Origin: Acidihalobacter aeolianus | GTDB lineage: Bacteria > Pseudomonadota > Gammaproteobacteria > DSM-5130 > Acidihalobacteraceae | Direction of reading: 5' to 3' | Length of the DNA stretch: 64,000 bases | NCBI RefSeq assembly: GCF_001753165.1 | Contig: NZ_CP017448.1 | Span: forward strand, 576,462-640,461 | Shown here: one piece after another, positions 28,347-36,389 of the stretch | How the letters are laid out: every line of letters begins with the position of its first letter | Position numbering within the stretch: position 1 is the first letter of the stretch | Program-made: the position numbers and the translations under genes | Notes under the pieces: generated by a model | The model's input: only the letters and a program-made list of their open reading frames with translations | Databases searched by the model: none | What the model was told of the DNA's origin: nothing

Positions 28347-29077
28347 GCGGGCACCGCCTGCGCTTTCTCGGCACCGGCGATTCCGAGGCGATCGACTTCT
28401 GGAACACCAATCTGCTGCTGGAGGCTGGCGAGCGGCGCCTGCTGATCGACTGTGGCTATACCATCAAGTACGCGCTGCGCGATGCAGGGCTCGCGATTCC
28501 CGACATCGAGGCGATCCTGATCACCCACACGCACGCGGACCACGTCTACGGACTGGAGCGCTTCGGCGTCGAGACCCGCTACCGCTACGGCACGCGGGTG
28601 CGGCTGTATGCCGAGCCGGACGTGCTGCCGGTGCTGTGGGATGCGACGCTCAAGGGCGGCATGGGCTACAGCAGCGACGGCGAGAACCGCCTGGAGGATT
28701 TCTTCGAGGTGGTGCCCATCGCGGAACACGCCATCGAGTTCGCCGGCCATCGCCTGCGCACCTTTCCGACGCTGCACACGGGCGGCATGGCGACCTACGG
28801 CGTGGAGATCGACGACCGCGTGATCTTCACCGCGGACAGCAAGCCGCTGCCCTGGATCGCGCAGGACCGCAGCGCGCGCGCGATCCTGCACGACTGCAGC
28901 CTGCAGGCGGACAACCCGGTGCACGCCACGCTGGACGAGCTGATCGCGGTCTATCCGCCCGAGGTGCGCAGCCGGGTGCTGGCGATCCACTACGGCGACG
29001 ACCTGGAGGCGCACCGCGCCACCATCGAGCGCGAACTCGGCGGCGTGGCCGAACAGGGCGGGAGCCTGGCGCTGTGA
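28343..29077 (+). CDS. Metallo-beta-lactamase-fold hydrolase (RNase Z/phosphodiesterase-like)
   Basis: This 244-aa protein has a start LRFLGTGDSEAI and the zinc motif THTHADH (about residue 62). Further metal ligands are in LHTGGMATYG, FTADSKPLP and IHYGDD. This layout fits phosphodiesterase-type members of the fold. The GTG start overlaps the folB stop, and its own stop overlaps the folK start (both GTGA), so all three are translationally coupled. That suggests a pterin-linked role, but the substrate is unknown. Confidence 0.8.
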   Translation: MSGHRLRFLGTGDSEAIDFWNTNLLLEAGERRLLIDCGYTIKYALRDAGLAIPDIEAILITHTHADHVYGLERFGVETRYRYGTRVRLYAEPDVLPVLWDATLKGGMGYSSDGENRLEDFFEVVPIAEHAIEFAGHRLRTFPTLHTGGMATYGVEIDDRVIFTADSKPLPWIAQDRSARAILHDCSLQADNPVHATLDELIAVYPPEVRSRVLAIHYGDDLEAHRATIERELGGVAEQGGSLAL

Positions 29078-29607
29078 GCCTGGCGGCGGGCTACATCATC
29101 GGGATCGGCAGCAACATCGAGCCGGAGCGCAACGTGCCCCGCATCCTGCACGCGCTGCTCGACGCCTTCGGCGCCCTGCGCATGAGCCGCGTCCTGCGTA
29201 CGCGGCCGGTGGGCATGGCCTCGCAGGCCGATTTCCTGAATCTCGCGGTGTTTGTCGAGACCGGCATGGAGTCTGCCGCGCTCAAGACCCTGTGCAACCG
29301 CATCGAAACGGGACTCGGGCGCGACCGCAGCGATCCGGACAGTGCGCGCAAGGACCGGCCCGCGGATCTCGACATCCTGTTCCGGCTGGGCGGGGATGCG
29401 GCGGCGCCGCCGCTGGAGCGGGTCGACGGGGTCTACCTGCGCCCGGCCGTGGCCGACGTCTATGCGCTGCTGGGCCTGGCGGACCCGGACGGCGGCGCGC
29501 CGGGCATGGCGGTGCGGCTGGGCGAGGCCTCAGCCGGCGAGGTGCCGGCCGCCGTCCACCTGGATTGCCGTACCGGTCATGTAATCGTTGTCGAGCAGCG
29601 CGCGTAG
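29074..29607 (+). CDS. folK: 6-hydroxymethyl-7,8-dihydropterin pyrophosphokinase
   Basis: This 177-aa enzyme transfers pyrophosphate from ATP to hydroxymethyl-dihydropterin. It has IGIGSNIEPERN at the start and the motif RPADLDILF with the two catalytic acidic residues, plus GLGRDRSDP. The C-terminal part is shorter and more divergent than in E. coli FolK. The GTG start overlaps the previous stop. Its last 78 bases overlap the convergent folM gene. Confidence 0.9.
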   Translation: MSLAAGYIIGIGSNIEPERNVPRILHALLDAFGALRMSRVLRTRPVGMASQADFLNLAVFVETGMESAALKTLCNRIETGLGRDRSDPDSARKDRPADLDILFRLGGDAAAPPLERVDGVYLRPAVADVYALLGLADPDGGAPGMAVRLGEASAGEVPAAVHLDCRTGHVIVVEQRA

Positions 29608-30276
29608 CCCCCGGTACACGGCCTCCGCGCCGCCCTCGCGCCCGAGCGGCGTTTCCGCGAGCACCCGCTGACGCATTTCCGGCGTGTGGCTGTCCTTGAA
29701 CAGGATCGGTCCCGGCTGCAGGCTGTTCACCTTGATCTTCGGCGCGTAGCGCTTGGCCAGGGAACGGGTGAGGTTCTCCAGCCCCGCCTTGGTCGCGCAA
29801 TAGATGTCGAATTCGGGCCTGGGGTTCTCGGCGAAGATGTCGGTGATGTGCACGATGTCGGCAGGCGTCTCCGTACCGCCGGCTTCCAGCAGCCCGGCAA
29901 GTCCGGTGTCGATGAGATAGGGCGCGAGCATGTGGATCGAGAAGAAGGCCTCGAACATCGCCGCCGCGGCCACGGGTTCCGTCGGGGTGGTCGTGAAGGC
30001 CGAGGCATTGTGCACGATGCCGCGCAAGGCGGTCGCCTGCGCGCGCACCGCGTCGACCAGGGCCAGGGCGCCTTCGGCGTGCGCCAGATCGGCCTGCAGG
30101 GTCAACGCACCGCGCGCGGCCAGGGCTTCGATTCCGCCGCTCTCGCGATGATAGTGGGCGATGACGGGCTGGCCGTCGTCGAGCAGGCGGTTGGCCAGGT
30201 GCAGGCCGACGCGACGGCCCGCGCCGGTGACGAGGATGGGAGGCTGGGTCTGGCTCACGGTGTCGGTCGGGCGCAT
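29530..30276 (-). CDS. folM: Dihydromonapterin/dihydrofolate reductase (short-chain dehydrogenase)
   Basis: This 248-aa NADPH-dependent reductase has the nucleotide-binding ILVTGAGRRVGLHLA, the GIVHNAS motif, the catalytic Tyr-Lys in FDIYCATKAGLEN and the C-terminal MTGTAIQVDGGRH. The TGAGRRVG loop (an Arg-rich TGXXXRXG) is typical of pteridine reductase/FolM proteins. It reduces dihydromonapterin and, weakly, dihydrofolate. The ATG at 30276 has no clear ribosome-binding site. The gene faces folK and overlaps it by 78 bases. Confidence 0.85.
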   Translation of the reverse strand: MRPTDTVSQTQPPILVTGAGRRVGLHLANRLLDDGQPVIAHYHRESGGIEALAARGALTLQADLAHAEGALALVDAVRAQATALRGIVHNASAFTTTPTEPVAAAAMFEAFFSIHMLAPYLIDTGLAGLLEAGGTETPADIVHITDIFAENPRPEFDIYCATKAGLENLTRSLAKRYAPKIKVNSLQPGPILFKDSHTPEMRQRVLAETPLGREGGAEAVYRGLRALLDNDYMTGTAIQVDGGRHLAG

Positions 30277-30358
30277 GTGTAGAATGTCGGAAACCAGACT
30301 GTACCTCATCCTCGAGCACATGGGGCCCTGCCCGGCAGGGCGGCCGTAGGGAGTTTCG

Positions 30359-31564
30359 ATGCGCCAGCCCACCACCGAACGACTGCCGGCCCCCGAGCCG
30401 GAGGCCGCCGCGCTGAGCGAGGCCCTGGTCGCCGAAATCGCGCAGGCGCTGGATGCGGCGGGCGGCTGGTTGGGCTTCGATCGCTATATGGAGCGCGCCC
30501 TGTATGCGCCCGGCCTGGGCTACTACAGCGCGGGGCTCGCCAAGTTCGGTGCCGCCGGCGATTTCGTCACCGCGCCGGAACTGGGCGGGCTGTTCGCGCG
30601 CACCCTGGCGCGGCAGATCGCCTCGATCCTCGATGCGCTGGGCGGCGGCGAGATACTCGAATTCGGCGCCGGCAGCGGCGCCCTGGCCGCCGCGCTGCTC
30701 GGCGAACTGACACGCCGCGACGCCCTGCCCGAACGCTATGCCATCCTTGAGCTCAGCGCCGACCTGCGCGCACGTCAGCACGCGGCCATCGCCGCAGCGG
30801 TGCCGCCTGCCGTGCTGGAACGCGTCGTCTGGCTCGAGCGCTGGCCGGAAGCCTCGGTGCGCGGGGTGGTGCTGGCCAACGAGGTGCTCGACGCCATGCC
30901 GGTGCGTGCGTTCTCGCTGGCCGGCGGGCAGGTCTGGGAGGATGGCGTCGCCCTCGGCGAGGCCGGGCTCGGCTGGTCGCGGCGCGAGGCCGATGCGTCC
31001 TTCGCCGCGCGCGTCCTGGATCGTCTGTCCGGGCCGATAGCGGACTACCCGGAGGGCTATCGCGGCGAATTGAACGAGCGCCTGCTACCCTGGTTCGAGG
31101 GCCTCGCCGGCGCGTTGGCGCAGGGCGTGGCGCTGCTGGTCGATTACGGCGGCGTGGCGGATGAGGTGTATCGGACGACGCGCGCGGGGGGCACGCTGCG
31201 CGCTTACTACCGGCATCGTCTGCTCGAGGAGCCGTTCTGGTGGCCCGGGCTGTGCGACCTGACCGCGGACGTCGATTTCAGCGCCGTCGCCAGCGCCGCG
31301 GAGGCGGCCGGACTGCGTGTGGCGGGTTTTGCGCCGCAATCGCAGATGCTGTTGACCGGCGGGCTGGAGGGCGTTTTCGCCGAGGCCTTCGCTGCCGCGC
31401 CGGACGAACTGGCGCGGGTGCGGCTGACCCAGGAGGTCAAGCGGCTGACGCTGCCGGGGGAAATGGGGGAGCGCTTCTGGGCACTGGCGCTGAGCCGGGA
31501 CTATGCCGGTATCCTGCCGGGCTTCGCGGCCCGCGATTTTCGCTACCGCCTGAGCGGCGACTAG
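30359..31564 (+). CDS. SAM-dependent methyltransferase, MidA/NDUFAF7 family
   Basis: This 401-aa protein has FDRYMERALYAPGLGYYSAG, GDFVTAPELG and the SAM-binding ILEFGAGSGALAA, followed by VLANEVLDAMPVR. These are all hallmarks of the MidA/NDUFAF7 family. The mitochondrial homologue methylates an arginine in a complex I subunit; bacterial targets are not established. TAGGGAG lies just before ATG 30359. It is followed by uppP in the same direction. Confidence 0.9.
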   Translation: MRQPTTERLPAPEPEAAALSEALVAEIAQALDAAGGWLGFDRYMERALYAPGLGYYSAGLAKFGAAGDFVTAPELGGLFARTLARQIASILDALGGGEILEFGAGSGALAAALLGELTRRDALPERYAILELSADLRARQHAAIAAAVPPAVLERVVWLERWPEASVRGVVLANEVLDAMPVRAFSLAGGQVWEDGVALGEAGLGWSRREADASFAARVLDRLSGPIADYPEGYRGELNERLLPWFEGLAGALAQGVALLVDYGGVADEVYRTTRAGGTLRAYYRHRLLEEPFWWPGLCDLTADVDFSAVASAAEAAGLRVAGFAPQSQMLLTGGLEGVFAEAFAAAPDELARVRLTQEVKRLTLPGEMGERFWALALSRDYAGILPGFAARDFRYRLSGD

Positions 31565-31598
31565 GCGCAACGCCGGTAGTGGCCGGCAAGGGGGGAAC

Positions 31599-32399
31599 AT
31601 GCCGCTGACGCACCTGCTGACCCTGGCCCTGCTGCAGGGCCTGACCGAATTCCTGCCGATATCGAGTTCCGCGCATCTGATCCTGCTGCCGCGACTGCTC
31701 GACTGGCCCGATCAGGGGCTGGCCTTCGACGTGGCCGTGCACGTGGGCACCCTGAGCGCGGTGGTGCTGTATTTTCGCCACGAACTCTGGCGGATGACGC
31801 GCGACTGGCTGGGCTCGCTCGCCGGTCGCGGCATCACCGCCGAGGCTCGGCTCGCCTGGTTCGTGCTGCTCGGCACCGTCCCGGTCGGTCTTGCCGGGCT
31901 GCTGCTCAAGGATTGGGTCGGGCACGCGCTGCGTTTGCCGCTGGTGATCGCGGCCGCGACGCTGGGCTTCGGGCTATTGCTCGGTCTCGCCGACTGGGCG
32001 GGGCGGCGCCATCGCGACGAGTACTCGCTGGGCTGGCGCGGCGTGCTGGCGGTCGGCCTGGCACAGGCACTGGCGCTGATTCCGGGTACCTCGCGTTCCG
32101 GCGCGACCATGACCGCGGGACTCGCGATCGGGCTTACGCGCGAGTCGGCGGCACGCTTTTCGTTCCTGCTGTCGATTCCGGTGATCGTGCTCGCGGGGCT
32201 GCTGGAAGTGCGCGATCTGGCCGCATCGCCGCTGGCCGTGGACTGGACGACGCTCTGGCTCGGCGCCCTGTTCTCGGGGCTCAGTGCGTATGCCTGCATC
32301 CACGTCTTCCTGCGCCTGATCGCGCGGCTGTCGATGTGGCCCTTCGTGATCTACCGCTTCGCGCTCGGATTGGCGCTGTTCGCGATCTATGCGCCCTGA
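31599..32399 (+). CDS. uppP: Undecaprenyl-diphosphatase
   Basis: This 266-aa integral membrane enzyme recycles the peptidoglycan lipid carrier by removing one phosphate from undecaprenyl diphosphate. The two active-site motifs are GLTEFLPISSSAHL near the N-terminus and PGTSRSGATMTAG at about residue 163. It has about seven helices. A GGGGGGAA stretch precedes the ATG. Its end overlaps the convergent GGDEF gene by 13 bases. Confidence 0.95.
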   Translation: MPLTHLLTLALLQGLTEFLPISSSAHLILLPRLLDWPDQGLAFDVAVHVGTLSAVVLYFRHELWRMTRDWLGSLAGRGITAEARLAWFVLLGTVPVGLAGLLLKDWVGHALRLPLVIAAATLGFGLLLGLADWAGRRHRDEYSLGWRGVLAVGLAQALALIPGTSRSGATMTAGLAIGLTRESAARFSFLLSIPVIVLAGLLEVRDLAASPLAVDWTTLWLGALFSGLSAYACIHVFLRLIARLSMWPFVIYRFALGLALFAIYAP

Positions 32400-33664
32400 G
32401 CGCGATGGCCGGGGGTGATGCGCCAAACCCGGTTGCGCCCCGTACGCTTGGCCTGATAGAGCGCATCGTCGGCCGAGAGCATGAGTTTCTGGGGGTCTTT
32501 CAGATCGTCGGGCCAGCAGGCCATGCCGATGCTCAGGGTCGGCGCGCCGCCTTCGAGTTCGTCGCCCCAGACATGCGTCGCGATTTCGCGGCACAGCCGG
32601 GTGGCAATCGTCCACGCGGCCTCCGGGTCGGTGGCGGGCAGCAGGCACAGGAACTCCTCGCCACCCCAGCGCGCCAGCCGGTCGCCCGGACGCATCAGGT
32701 GCTTGAGCCTCAGGGCGACGGTCTGCAGCACCTGGTCGCCGACGGCGTGGCCGTGCCGGTCGTTGACCGACTTGAAGTGATCGAGGTCGCAGACCAGCAG
32801 GGCGTAGGGTTCGCCAGTGTGCGCGGCATGTGCATGTGTCTCGCGCAGGATATCGTGCATGGCGCGGCGATTGGTCAGCCCGGTCAGCGCATCGTGCTCC
32901 GCCTGATGACGCAGGCGGGCGAGCAGTCCCTGTTCGGCGCTGACGTCGCGGATGACCAACAGGCCGCCCTCCTCGCCGGGCTCCTGCTCCAGAGGCGCGA
33001 GGCGCAGTTCAAGCCGGCGTGAGCCGACGGCCAGCTGGATCGGCTGTGTCGGGGGTTTTGCCTGCCTACCGGCCAGCGCCTTCAGCAGGTTGCGGATGTC
33101 GTCGGCACCGTCGAAGCGTTCATCGCCGGCCATCGCTTCGTCGATGTTCCGGCCGGGTTCCCAGCCGGTCATCTCCCGGGCAGCGGGGTTGAGGTAGCGG
33201 ATACGGCCGTCCGGGGAGAGCGAGGCGATGCCTTCGTGAAGCGCGGCGAGGATGGCTTCGTGGCGTTGACGCTCCGCGTCGATGCGTGCCTCCATCTCGA
33301 CCCGTTCGGTGATGTCGCGGATTGTTCCCACGCTGACCCGGCCTTCGTTCTCATTGCCCAGGGCCATACGTACGTCGACCTCGACATGGATCACACGGCC
33401 GTCCTTGCGCACCATGCGCTTGACGTGCCGGGAGGCTGAGGTCTGTCCGATTTCCAGGGACTGCTTGACCTTGAGGTTCATGGAGCGGTCGTCCGGGTGG
33501 ACGACCTCGATGAGATGGGTGCCGAGCGATTCCTCGACGGTGTAGCCGGTCAGCTGCTCCCAGGCCGGACTCAGGTAACACCAGTAACCGTTGCGGTGGG
33601 TGCGAAACACCACGTCGCGCAGGTGGGTGGTGATGTCTGCGAGCCTCGGTTCGTCATCCTGCAT
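32387..33664 (-). CDS. Diguanylate cyclase with two PAS domains
   Basis: This 425-aa cytoplasmic protein makes cyclic di-GMP. A first PAS-PAC domain spans residues about 10-125 (YLSPAWEQLTGYTVEESLG, VGTIRDITERVE). A second PAS spans about 135-245 (LSPDGRIRYLNPAAREMTGW). The GGDEF domain follows with the active-site variant WGGEEF and CDLDHFKSVND. There are no membrane helices, so it senses an internal cue. ATG 33664 is my choice; a longer form starting upstream is possible but less natural. Confidence 0.9.
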   Translation of the reverse strand: MQDDEPRLADITTHLRDVVFRTHRNGYWCYLSPAWEQLTGYTVEESLGTHLIEVVHPDDRSMNLKVKQSLEIGQTSASRHVKRMVRKDGRVIHVEVDVRMALGNENEGRVSVGTIRDITERVEMEARIDAERQRHEAILAALHEGIASLSPDGRIRYLNPAAREMTGWEPGRNIDEAMAGDERFDGADDIRNLLKALAGRQAKPPTQPIQLAVGSRRLELRLAPLEQEPGEEGGLLVIRDVSAEQGLLARLRHQAEHDALTGLTNRRAMHDILRETHAHAAHTGEPYALLVCDLDHFKSVNDRHGHAVGDQVLQTVALRLKHLMRPGDRLARWGGEEFLCLLPATDPEAAWTIATRLCREIATHVWGDELEGGAPTLSIGMACWPDDLKDPQKLMLSADDALYQAKRTGRNRVWRITPGHRAQGA

Positions 33665-33745
33665 CCGTTCGTTGCCTCGGGTTGGGAACGGGTGGGCCGG
33701 ATGAGAATAGAACAATTCTCCCGCAATGTGATGTCTGCAGCGGGG

Positions 33746-34996
33746 TTAATCGGATTCGGGGCGAGGCAGGGCGCCGACGGCATTGGCCCGTGCGCGGTGC
33801 AGATGCTCGGCCAGTTGCGCCCCCTTGTGGCCCTGGGTCAGGAGCGGCTGAACGGGGACTGCACGTGCCGCGGCCAGGGCGGCGCGTAGAAAATCGGCCT
33901 GCGGGTAGGGGCGCGTTTCGTAACCGGGCCTGCCGCGCGCGTCGGCCTCGCAGGCGAGCAGAAACTGTTCGAAGCGTTCGGGACGACGGAAGGCATCGCT
34001 GCCTTCGAACAGCTTGAGCACGGTGGTCGGGCACAGTTCCAGCGCGCGGTGCGCGTTGCCGTGCTCGCGGGCGACGAGGCGGGCCAGGTCGCGGAATTCG
34101 TTGGGTGCCTTGAAGCGTGTGCAGACGTCGAGCACGAGCTGCTCGCTGCGTTGTTCGTGGCCGATGTGCCTCGGCCATTGCTCCGGCGGCGTGGTGCCCT
34201 TGCCGAGGTCGTGTAGCAGGGCGGCGAAGCGCGTCGCGGGTTCGGGCGACAGGATCACGGACTGATCCAGCACGCGCATGACGTGGTCGCCGGTGTCGAT
34301 TTCCGGATGGTACTGCGGCGGCTGCGGGACGCCCCACAAGCGGTCGAGTTCGGGCATCAGTCGGGCCAGCGCGCCGCAGGCACGCAGGGTCTCGAAGAAG
34401 GCGCGCGGAGCGGGCTCGCCGAGGGCGCGGGCAAGTTCCTGCCAGACGCGTTCCGGCACCAGCGCGTTGACCTCGCCAGCATCGGTCATGGTGCGCATCA
34501 GGGCAAGCGTCTCGTCGGCGACACGAAAGCCCAGCGGGGCGAGGCGCGCGGCGAAGCGCGCCACGCGCAGAATGCGCACCGGGTCTTCGGCGAAGGCCGA
34601 GGATACGTGGCGCAGCAGACGCCGTTCGAGGTCCTGCTGTCCGCCATAGGGGTCGACGAGGGTGCCGTCGGCGCGTTCGGCGATGGCGTTGATCGTGAGA
34701 TCGCGGCGGCGCAGATCGTCCTCCAGGCTTACGTCCGGCGCGGCGTGGAACACGAAGCCGTGGTAGCCGGGTGCGGTCTTGCGCTCGGTGCGCGCGAGGG
34801 CGTATTCCTCCTGAGTCTGCGGGTGCAGGAACACGGGGAAGTCCTTGCCTACGGGCCGAAAGCCGCGGGCGCGCATCTCCTCGGGGGTGCTGCCGACCAC
34901 CACCCAGTCGCGTTCGCGTACCGGCAGGCCGAGCAGGCGATCGCGCACGGCGCCGCCGACGAGGTAGGTTTCTCCGGGGAGTCGCGCGCGTGACAC
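33746..34996 (-). CDS. cca: CCA-adding tRNA nucleotidyltransferase (with HD domain)
   Basis: This 416-aa enzyme adds or repairs the 3' CCA of tRNAs. It has the nucleotidyltransferase motif [24 protein letters not shown], the neck motif [16 protein letters not shown] and an HD phosphohydrolase domain ([11 protein letters not shown]) as in E. coli. The start is GTG 34996. Only four bases separate it from a MITE-like element, so its promoter or leader lies within or beyond that element. Confidence 0.95.
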   Translation of the reverse strand: MSRARLPGETYLVGGAVRDRLLGLPVRERDWVVVGSTPEEMRARGFRPVGKDFPVFLHPQTQEEYALARTERKTAPGYHGFVFHAAPDVSLEDDLRRRDLTINAIAERADGTLVDPYGGQQDLERRLLRHVSSAFAEDPVRILRVARFAARLAPLGFRVADETLALMRTMTDAGEVNALVPERVWQELARALGEPAPRAFFETLRACGALARLMPELDRLWGVPQPPQYHPEIDTGDHVMRVLDQSVILSPEPATRFAALLHDLGKGTTPPEQWPRHIGHEQRSEQLVLDVCTRFKAPNEFRDLARLVAREHGNAHRALELCPTTVLKLFEGSDAFRRPERFEQFLLACEADARGRPGYETRPYPQADFLRAALAAARAVPVQPLLTQGHKGAQLAEHLHRARANAVGALPRPESD

Positions 34997-35000
34997 GTGC

Positions 35001-35272
35001 CTAGGGCCTGTTCACACTATGGGGGGGCGTGCTGCCGGAGCCAGTTTTCGTGGTTCGCCAGACGGCGCAAACGCGGTGTGGCCGGCCGGCCACATGAGCG
35101 AGCGGCAACGCCGCGAGACGCGGAAAGCGGCCCGGCCTGGGTTGCGGCTGAAAAACCGCCACTCAGCGTTGCTCTTCGCTGATTTGGAATCACCAAGCTG
35201 CGCTCCTCGCGCCTTGATTGGCAGTTTTTCAGTCACAACAGCACTCCATCCCATAGTGTGAACTGGCCCTAG
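35001..35272. repeat. MITE-like element, 272 bp, with 23-bp terminal inverted repeats
   Basis: The ends are 23-bp inverted repeats differing at one position. The left end (35001-35023) begins CTAGGGCCTGTTCACAC, and the right end (35250-35272) is its reverse complement with T replaced by A at one site. Both outer tips are CTAG. The interior has no coding frame and includes GC-rich dyads. The stop codon TAG of the NDUFA9-like gene lies in the right tip. The left tip is four bases from the GTG of cca. This is the structure of a miniature non-autonomous transposon. Confidence 0.75.
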
Positions 35273-36219
35273 TACTGGCCAAGGTCGCGCAGCCGGTCGA
35301 ACTGGCGCTGCGGTTGCTGGTCGCCGAGATAGCGCGGGGCGATCTCCTCCAGGGTCGTGGGGCAGTGTTTCGCGCCGTCCGCACACACGCTGTCGACGCG
35401 CAGCGAAAGGTAGTTGTCCATGGTGAAGGCTTTGCCCGGCATGCGCTCGAGGATGCGCGCTTCGGCGCGTGCAATCCAGTCCGGCAGGGCTACGACCTGG
35501 CGGCGCAGCCCCCGCAGGCGGGCGACGTATTCGACCAGGGCGCGCAGGGTGTAGCTGCGTGGGCCGCACAGGTCGATGCGCGCCCCGTAGGTTTCCGGGT
35601 CGGCAAGGGCGTCGGCAAAGGCATCGGCGACGTCGCCGACGAAGACCGGCTGGAAGCGCGCCTCCGCGCAGGCGAGTGGAAATACCCCGGGAATCGCCTC
35701 GATCAGCTCGGCAAAGCGGCTGAGAAAGTCGCCGCCAGGGCCGAAGATCACCGAGGGACGAAGGCTGGTGACGGCGAGGGCCGGTCCGCTCAGTGTATGG
35801 ACCAGGGACTCCGCCTCTGCCTTGGTGCGTAGGTAGTGGCTGGTGTCCGGGGTGTTTTCGGCTCGTAGGGCGCTCATGTGCAGCAGTCGGCGTACGCCCT
35901 TGCGCTGGCAGGCGTTGATCACCTTTTTCGCCAGATCGACGTGCGCATGCACGAAGCCGCGACCGTCGCGTCCCTGTTCGTTGAGGATGCCGACGAGATT
36001 GACGACGGCCTCGCAGCCGTCGAACAGACGTTCCAGCGCTTCCTGGTCGTGCACGTCTGCAGCGACCATCTGCGTGCCGGCAAGCAGCAGCAGATCGCGG
36101 TGACGTTGCGGATGGCGCGTGGGGATGCGCAAGTGTAGGCCACGGGCGCTCAGTCGGGCTGCCAGATGGCGGCCGACGAAGCCGGTGCCGCCCAAAAGGC
36201 AGACGCGGGTCAACTTCAT
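35269..36219 (-). CDS. Complex I NDUFA9-like NAD(P)-binding protein
   Basis: This 316-aa atypical short-chain dehydrogenase starts MKLTRVCLLGGTGFVGRHLA, an NAD(P)-binding Rossmann motif. It has AVVNLVGILNEQGR and the SDR-like SHYLRTKAEAE segment. Bacterial members are called complex I NDUFA9 subunit family or nucleoside-diphosphate-sugar epimerase-like; a role in quinone or respiratory metabolism is assumed, not proven. The stop codon falls in the terminal CTAG of the neighbouring MITE-like element, so the last residue may have been altered by insertion. Confidence 0.8.
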   Translation of the reverse strand: MKLTRVCLLGGTGFVGRHLAARLSARGLHLRIPTRHPQRHRDLLLLAGTQMVAADVHDQEALERLFDGCEAVVNLVGILNEQGRDGRGFVHAHVDLAKKVINACQRKGVRRLLHMSALRAENTPDTSHYLRTKAEAESLVHTLSGPALAVTSLRPSVIFGPGGDFLSRFAELIEAIPGVFPLACAEARFQPVFVGDVADAFADALADPETYGARIDLCGPRSYTLRALVEYVARLRGLRRQVVALPDWIARAEARILERMPGKAFTMDNYLSLRVDSVCADGAKHCPTTLEEIAPRYLGDQQPQRQFDRLRDLGQY

Positions 36220-36285
36220 GGTTGGAAATCGCTCCAGATCGGCGGTTTGTCCATGCAGGGCCTTAACCGCTGTTTTATAGTGGAA

Positions 36286-36312
36286 AACGCACGCCGTTAT
36301 CGGGCGTGCGTT
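36286..36312. other. Hairpin in the divergent region upstream of the Omp85 gene
   Basis: A perfect 10-bp stem AACGCACGCC/GGCGTGCGTT surrounds a 7-base loop. It lies in the 170-bp region between two divergent genes. It could be a structured leader element or an operator dyad. It has no T run. Confidence 0.35.
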
Positions 36313-36389
36313 GGGAGCGATAATACCGGTATCGGCCGGTCGTGCCAAAGACGCGTGCAGCAGACACGCGCCGTCAGGAAGACGAGGAA

